Below are positions 62,608-64,000 of a DNA stretch of 64,000 nucleotides, in pieces (position 1 is the stretch's first letter; every line of letters begins with the position of its first letter). This DNA is from Treponema sp. GTDB taxonomy: Bacteria > Spirochaetota > Spirochaetia > Treponematales > Treponemataceae. A program made the position numbers and the translations under genes. The stretch is from contig CP091737.1 in the NCBI GenBank assembly GCA_022010055.1, positions 1,116,001 to 1,180,000 of the forward strand. The letters run 5' to 3'. The notes beneath the pieces were generated by a model. That model made no database searches and was not told the DNA's origin. It was given only the letters and a program-made list of their open reading frames with translations.

Positions 62608-63623
62608 AAAGAGAATCTTTTGTAATACATGCTGAATATATCGACGACTTGCCCGATGAATACAAGGGCGCTTTTCTTATGTACATCTATGACTATGGCA
62701 TAAACGGAAACGCTCCTGAGCTTACGGGGCTGGAGAATGCAATCTGGCTCAAGATAAAGCGCCGAATCGACGCAGACACTTCAACATACGACAAGAAAAT
62801 CCGTAACCTCAGACAGTTTAAAACATCGGACACCGATAAAACATTGTCGGACACCGATAACACAGAGTTGCTTGCCGAAAAAGCACTATCGGACACCGAA
62901 AAAGCGTTGTCGGACACCGATAACACCGAATCGGACACCGAAAAAGCGTTGTCGGGCGGTGTATATGTATCTGTTAATGATACTGAATTTGTAAATGATG
63001 ATGTATGTGTATCTGAATTTCCGGGGCTTCCGCCCGAATCCACGCACACGGACACCCGGCAGCCTAAGCCGGTTCAGGATTATGCGGACAAGATATTCAA
63101 CATTTTCAAAACCGCAAGACTGCCCTGCTGCAACAACAACATAATCTCTTTTATGCAAAGGGATTTTTATCAAGGCTTGCAGCATATTCATAAAAATATT
63201 CCGGGGCTTCATTCGGACGAAGTTATAAAGGCGTGTAAGAATTATGCGCTCCTTTCAACAAATCCGCTTTTATACAAAGGCTACAGCCGCCATTTAAGTT
63301 TTGACCAGCTCGTGACCAAGAACTGGTTCAAGAAGCTGCTTCCCGGCAATTTCTTTGAATCCGACTTCCTGGAGCATTCCGAGGGGGAAACTCCGCCAGT
63401 AGAAAAACAGATGTCGCCAGAAGAAGCCGAGCAACAGCTTTTACTCCAGATGAAAGACAACAACAATTTTATCCCGGAAATCTTCAAGGCTTACAAGGAT
63501 GACTGGATTGCGGACGGCAGACCGACAGGCAACGCATATATGAACTTTCAAACAAAAAAAGAGCTTGCGCCCTACGGCAAAAAGCTGAAAGAAGATTTTA
63601 TTAAACAGAAGGTCCGAATATGA
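62604..63623 (+). CDS. Replication-initiation-type phage protein carrying a repeat array
   Basis: A 339-residue protein. The N-terminal 60 residues (FVIHAEYIDDLPDEYKGAFLMYIYDYGINGNAPEL, then WLKIKRRIDADTSTYDKKIRN) are a DUF6291-like domain that begins many phage replication proteins. Residues about 75-120 are repeats of S-D-T-[DE]-K-[AT]-L, encoded by DNA repeats. The C-terminal half (FSQ-like SFDQLVTKNWFKKLLPGNFFESDF) resembles the end of replisome-organiser proteins. No primase or helicase motif is seen. By analogy with lambda O it may bind the repeats in its own gene and open the origin. Confidence 0.62.
   Translation: MKRESFVIHAEYIDDLPDEYKGAFLMYIYDYGINGNAPELTGLENAIWLKIKRRIDADTSTYDKKIRNLRQFKTSDTDKTLSDTDNTELLAEKALSDTEKALSDTDNTESDTEKALSGGVYVSVNDTEFVNDDVCVSEFPGLPPESTHTDTRQPKPVQDYADKIFNIFKTARLPCCNNNIISFMQRDFYQGLQHIHKNIPGLHSDEVIKACKNYALLSTNPLLYKGYSRHLSFDQLVTKNWFKKLLPGNFFESDFLEHSEGETPPVEKQMSPEEAEQQLLLQMKDNNNFIPEIFKAYKDDWIADGRPTGNAYMNFQTKKELAPYGKKLKEDFIKQKVRI
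62826..62962 (+). repeat. Iteron-like array, 21-bp periodicity
   Basis: TCGGACACCGA occurs at 62826, 62847, 62889, 62910 and 62931. All intervals are exactly 21 bp or 42 bp. The skipped position, 62868, holds a degraded copy ending in GCCGA, and 62952 holds another, TCGGGCGGTGT. The period keeps the protein frame and equals two helical turns, so both a coding repeat and a protein-binding array are possible. Confidence 0.8.
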
Positions 63624-64000
63624 TCAGACAACAAACAACACAAAACTGCGAGACCAAAAACAAGCTGGTTGCATGGACTTTCTGCAAGATATGCCACTCA
63701 ACCTACCCTTTTGACCAGCTTATATGCGTATTCTGTTACAACAGGGCAAAAGAAAAGCCCAAGGAAAATCTTCTTGAATCTGCGTTTGCAAAATCGCTTG
63801 AAGTAAGAGTTGGAAACGAATATCCGTGTAATATAAAACGGCTGAATATTCCTTATCCAGTTCCGGGGCATCTTACCTGCGTGAACTGTATGCAAACGGA
63901 AAAATGCTTCTGCGAGAAATTCGGAAATCCGTATAAAAACTGCTCGCGTGAAGATTTTGACAGCTGCCCATGCCGACAGTGCTGCGCAAAAGAAAAAAAA
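63620..64000 (+). CDS. Cysteine-rich phage protein (3' end beyond window)
   Basis: The ATG overlaps the previous stop as ATGA. The 127 visible residues hold many cysteines in pairs: FCKICHS, ICVFC, LTCVNCMQTEKCFC, and SCPCRQCC near the edge. This implies at least two zinc-binding knuckles. The start reads MIRQQTTQNCETKNKLVAWT. Not recognised; zinc-finger proteins at this position in phages are sometimes recombination or transcription factors. Confidence 0.65.
   Translation, partial: MIRQQTTQNCETKNKLVAWTFCKICHSTYPFDQLICVFCYNRAKEKPKENLLESAFAKSLEVRVGNEYPCNIKRLNIPYPVPGHLTCVNCMQTEKCFCEKFGNPYKNCSREDFDSCPCRQCCAKEKK

Larger units (their letters stand above)
58304..64000 (+). mobile_element. Left part of a prophage or integrative element at tRNA-Pro
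   Basis: A tyrosine integrase follows tRNA-Pro, then a divergently transcribed repressor, an early promoter with operators, small early genes, a Sak4-like recombinase, a DUF669-like single-strand-binding candidate and a replication-type gene with repeats. This order is that of a temperate phage early region. The right attachment site and structural genes would lie beyond base 64000, so phage or non-phage cannot be proved here. Confidence 0.8.

Noticed and set aside
62693..63055. Minus-strand frame rich in SVSDN repeats
   Set aside because: It is the reverse reading of the 21-bp repeat array in the replication-type gene, with no ribosome-binding site.
1..64000. CRISPR array
   Set aside because: The only regular direct repeats are the phage 21-bp array, which has no unique spacers of CRISPR length and lies in a coding region; no cas genes are present.

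Overview
The window is chromosomal DNA of a spirochaete, most likely a host-associated Treponema. The evidence is a flagellar sheath protein FlaA, the periplasmic-flagellum collar protein FlbB next to FliK and FlgD, a spiro-SPASM protein, a hexokinase, a PPi-type phosphofructokinase, many TPR proteins, two bactofilins and a small ppGpp synthetase fused to TPRs. I cannot name the species.

Layout. 1-2.5 kb: end of a flagellar operon (flbB, fliK, flgD, minus strand). 2.5-11.8 kb: hexokinase, a UvrD-type helicase, and an operon of phosphofructokinase, DEAD-box helicase and ABC-F ATPase, then an rRNA methyltransferase. 11.8-21.6 kb: an accessory stretch with a leucine-rich-repeat remnant, a Dabb protein, ogt, a compact AT-rich five-gene operon (HTH-PIN-ankyrin, radical SAM/SPASM, P-loop kinase-HAD fusion, uracil-PRTase-like enzyme, membrane protein), a dead IS3-family element, a UDG-like gene, a regulator, pnuC and a YoeB/RelB toxin-antitoxin pair. 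21.6-30 kb: bL31, rho, bactofilin, HU, S20, a small zinc-ribbon protein, PlsC, DinG, tRNA-Glu and the RelA/SpoT-TPR protein. 30-39.5 kb: flaA and a minus-strand operon for surface-glycan or flagellin-glycan style functions (spiro-SPASM, glycosyltransferase, SpsF-PseG-methyltransferase fusion, ATP-grasp) running into an amidase and a GerMN protein. 39.5-43.1 kb: xseA-xseB-mutL, overlapping. 43-49 kb: TPR proteins, a phosphoesterase and a ParB-like protein. 49-52 kb: a partner-switching module (SpoIIE phosphatase, STAS protein, HATPase). 52-58.2 kb: Hsp33, tmRNA, thrS, a bactofilin, a TPR protein and mtaB. 58.3 kb to the end: a prophage-like element integrated at a tRNA-Pro gene, with integrase, repressor, structured early leader and early replication/recombination genes. 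The element runs off the window.

Thirteen conserved genes, including rho, thrS and the phosphofructokinase, are each broken by what looks like a one- or two-base contraction of a short homopolymer. I read these as sequencing or assembly errors, not decay, and give each as one gene with the break position. The two most interesting regions are the five-gene operon at 13.0-17.3 kb and the prophage early region, which has a leader of stacked palindromes and an array of repeats at exact multiples of 21 bp inside its replication-type gene. No CRISPR array was seen.
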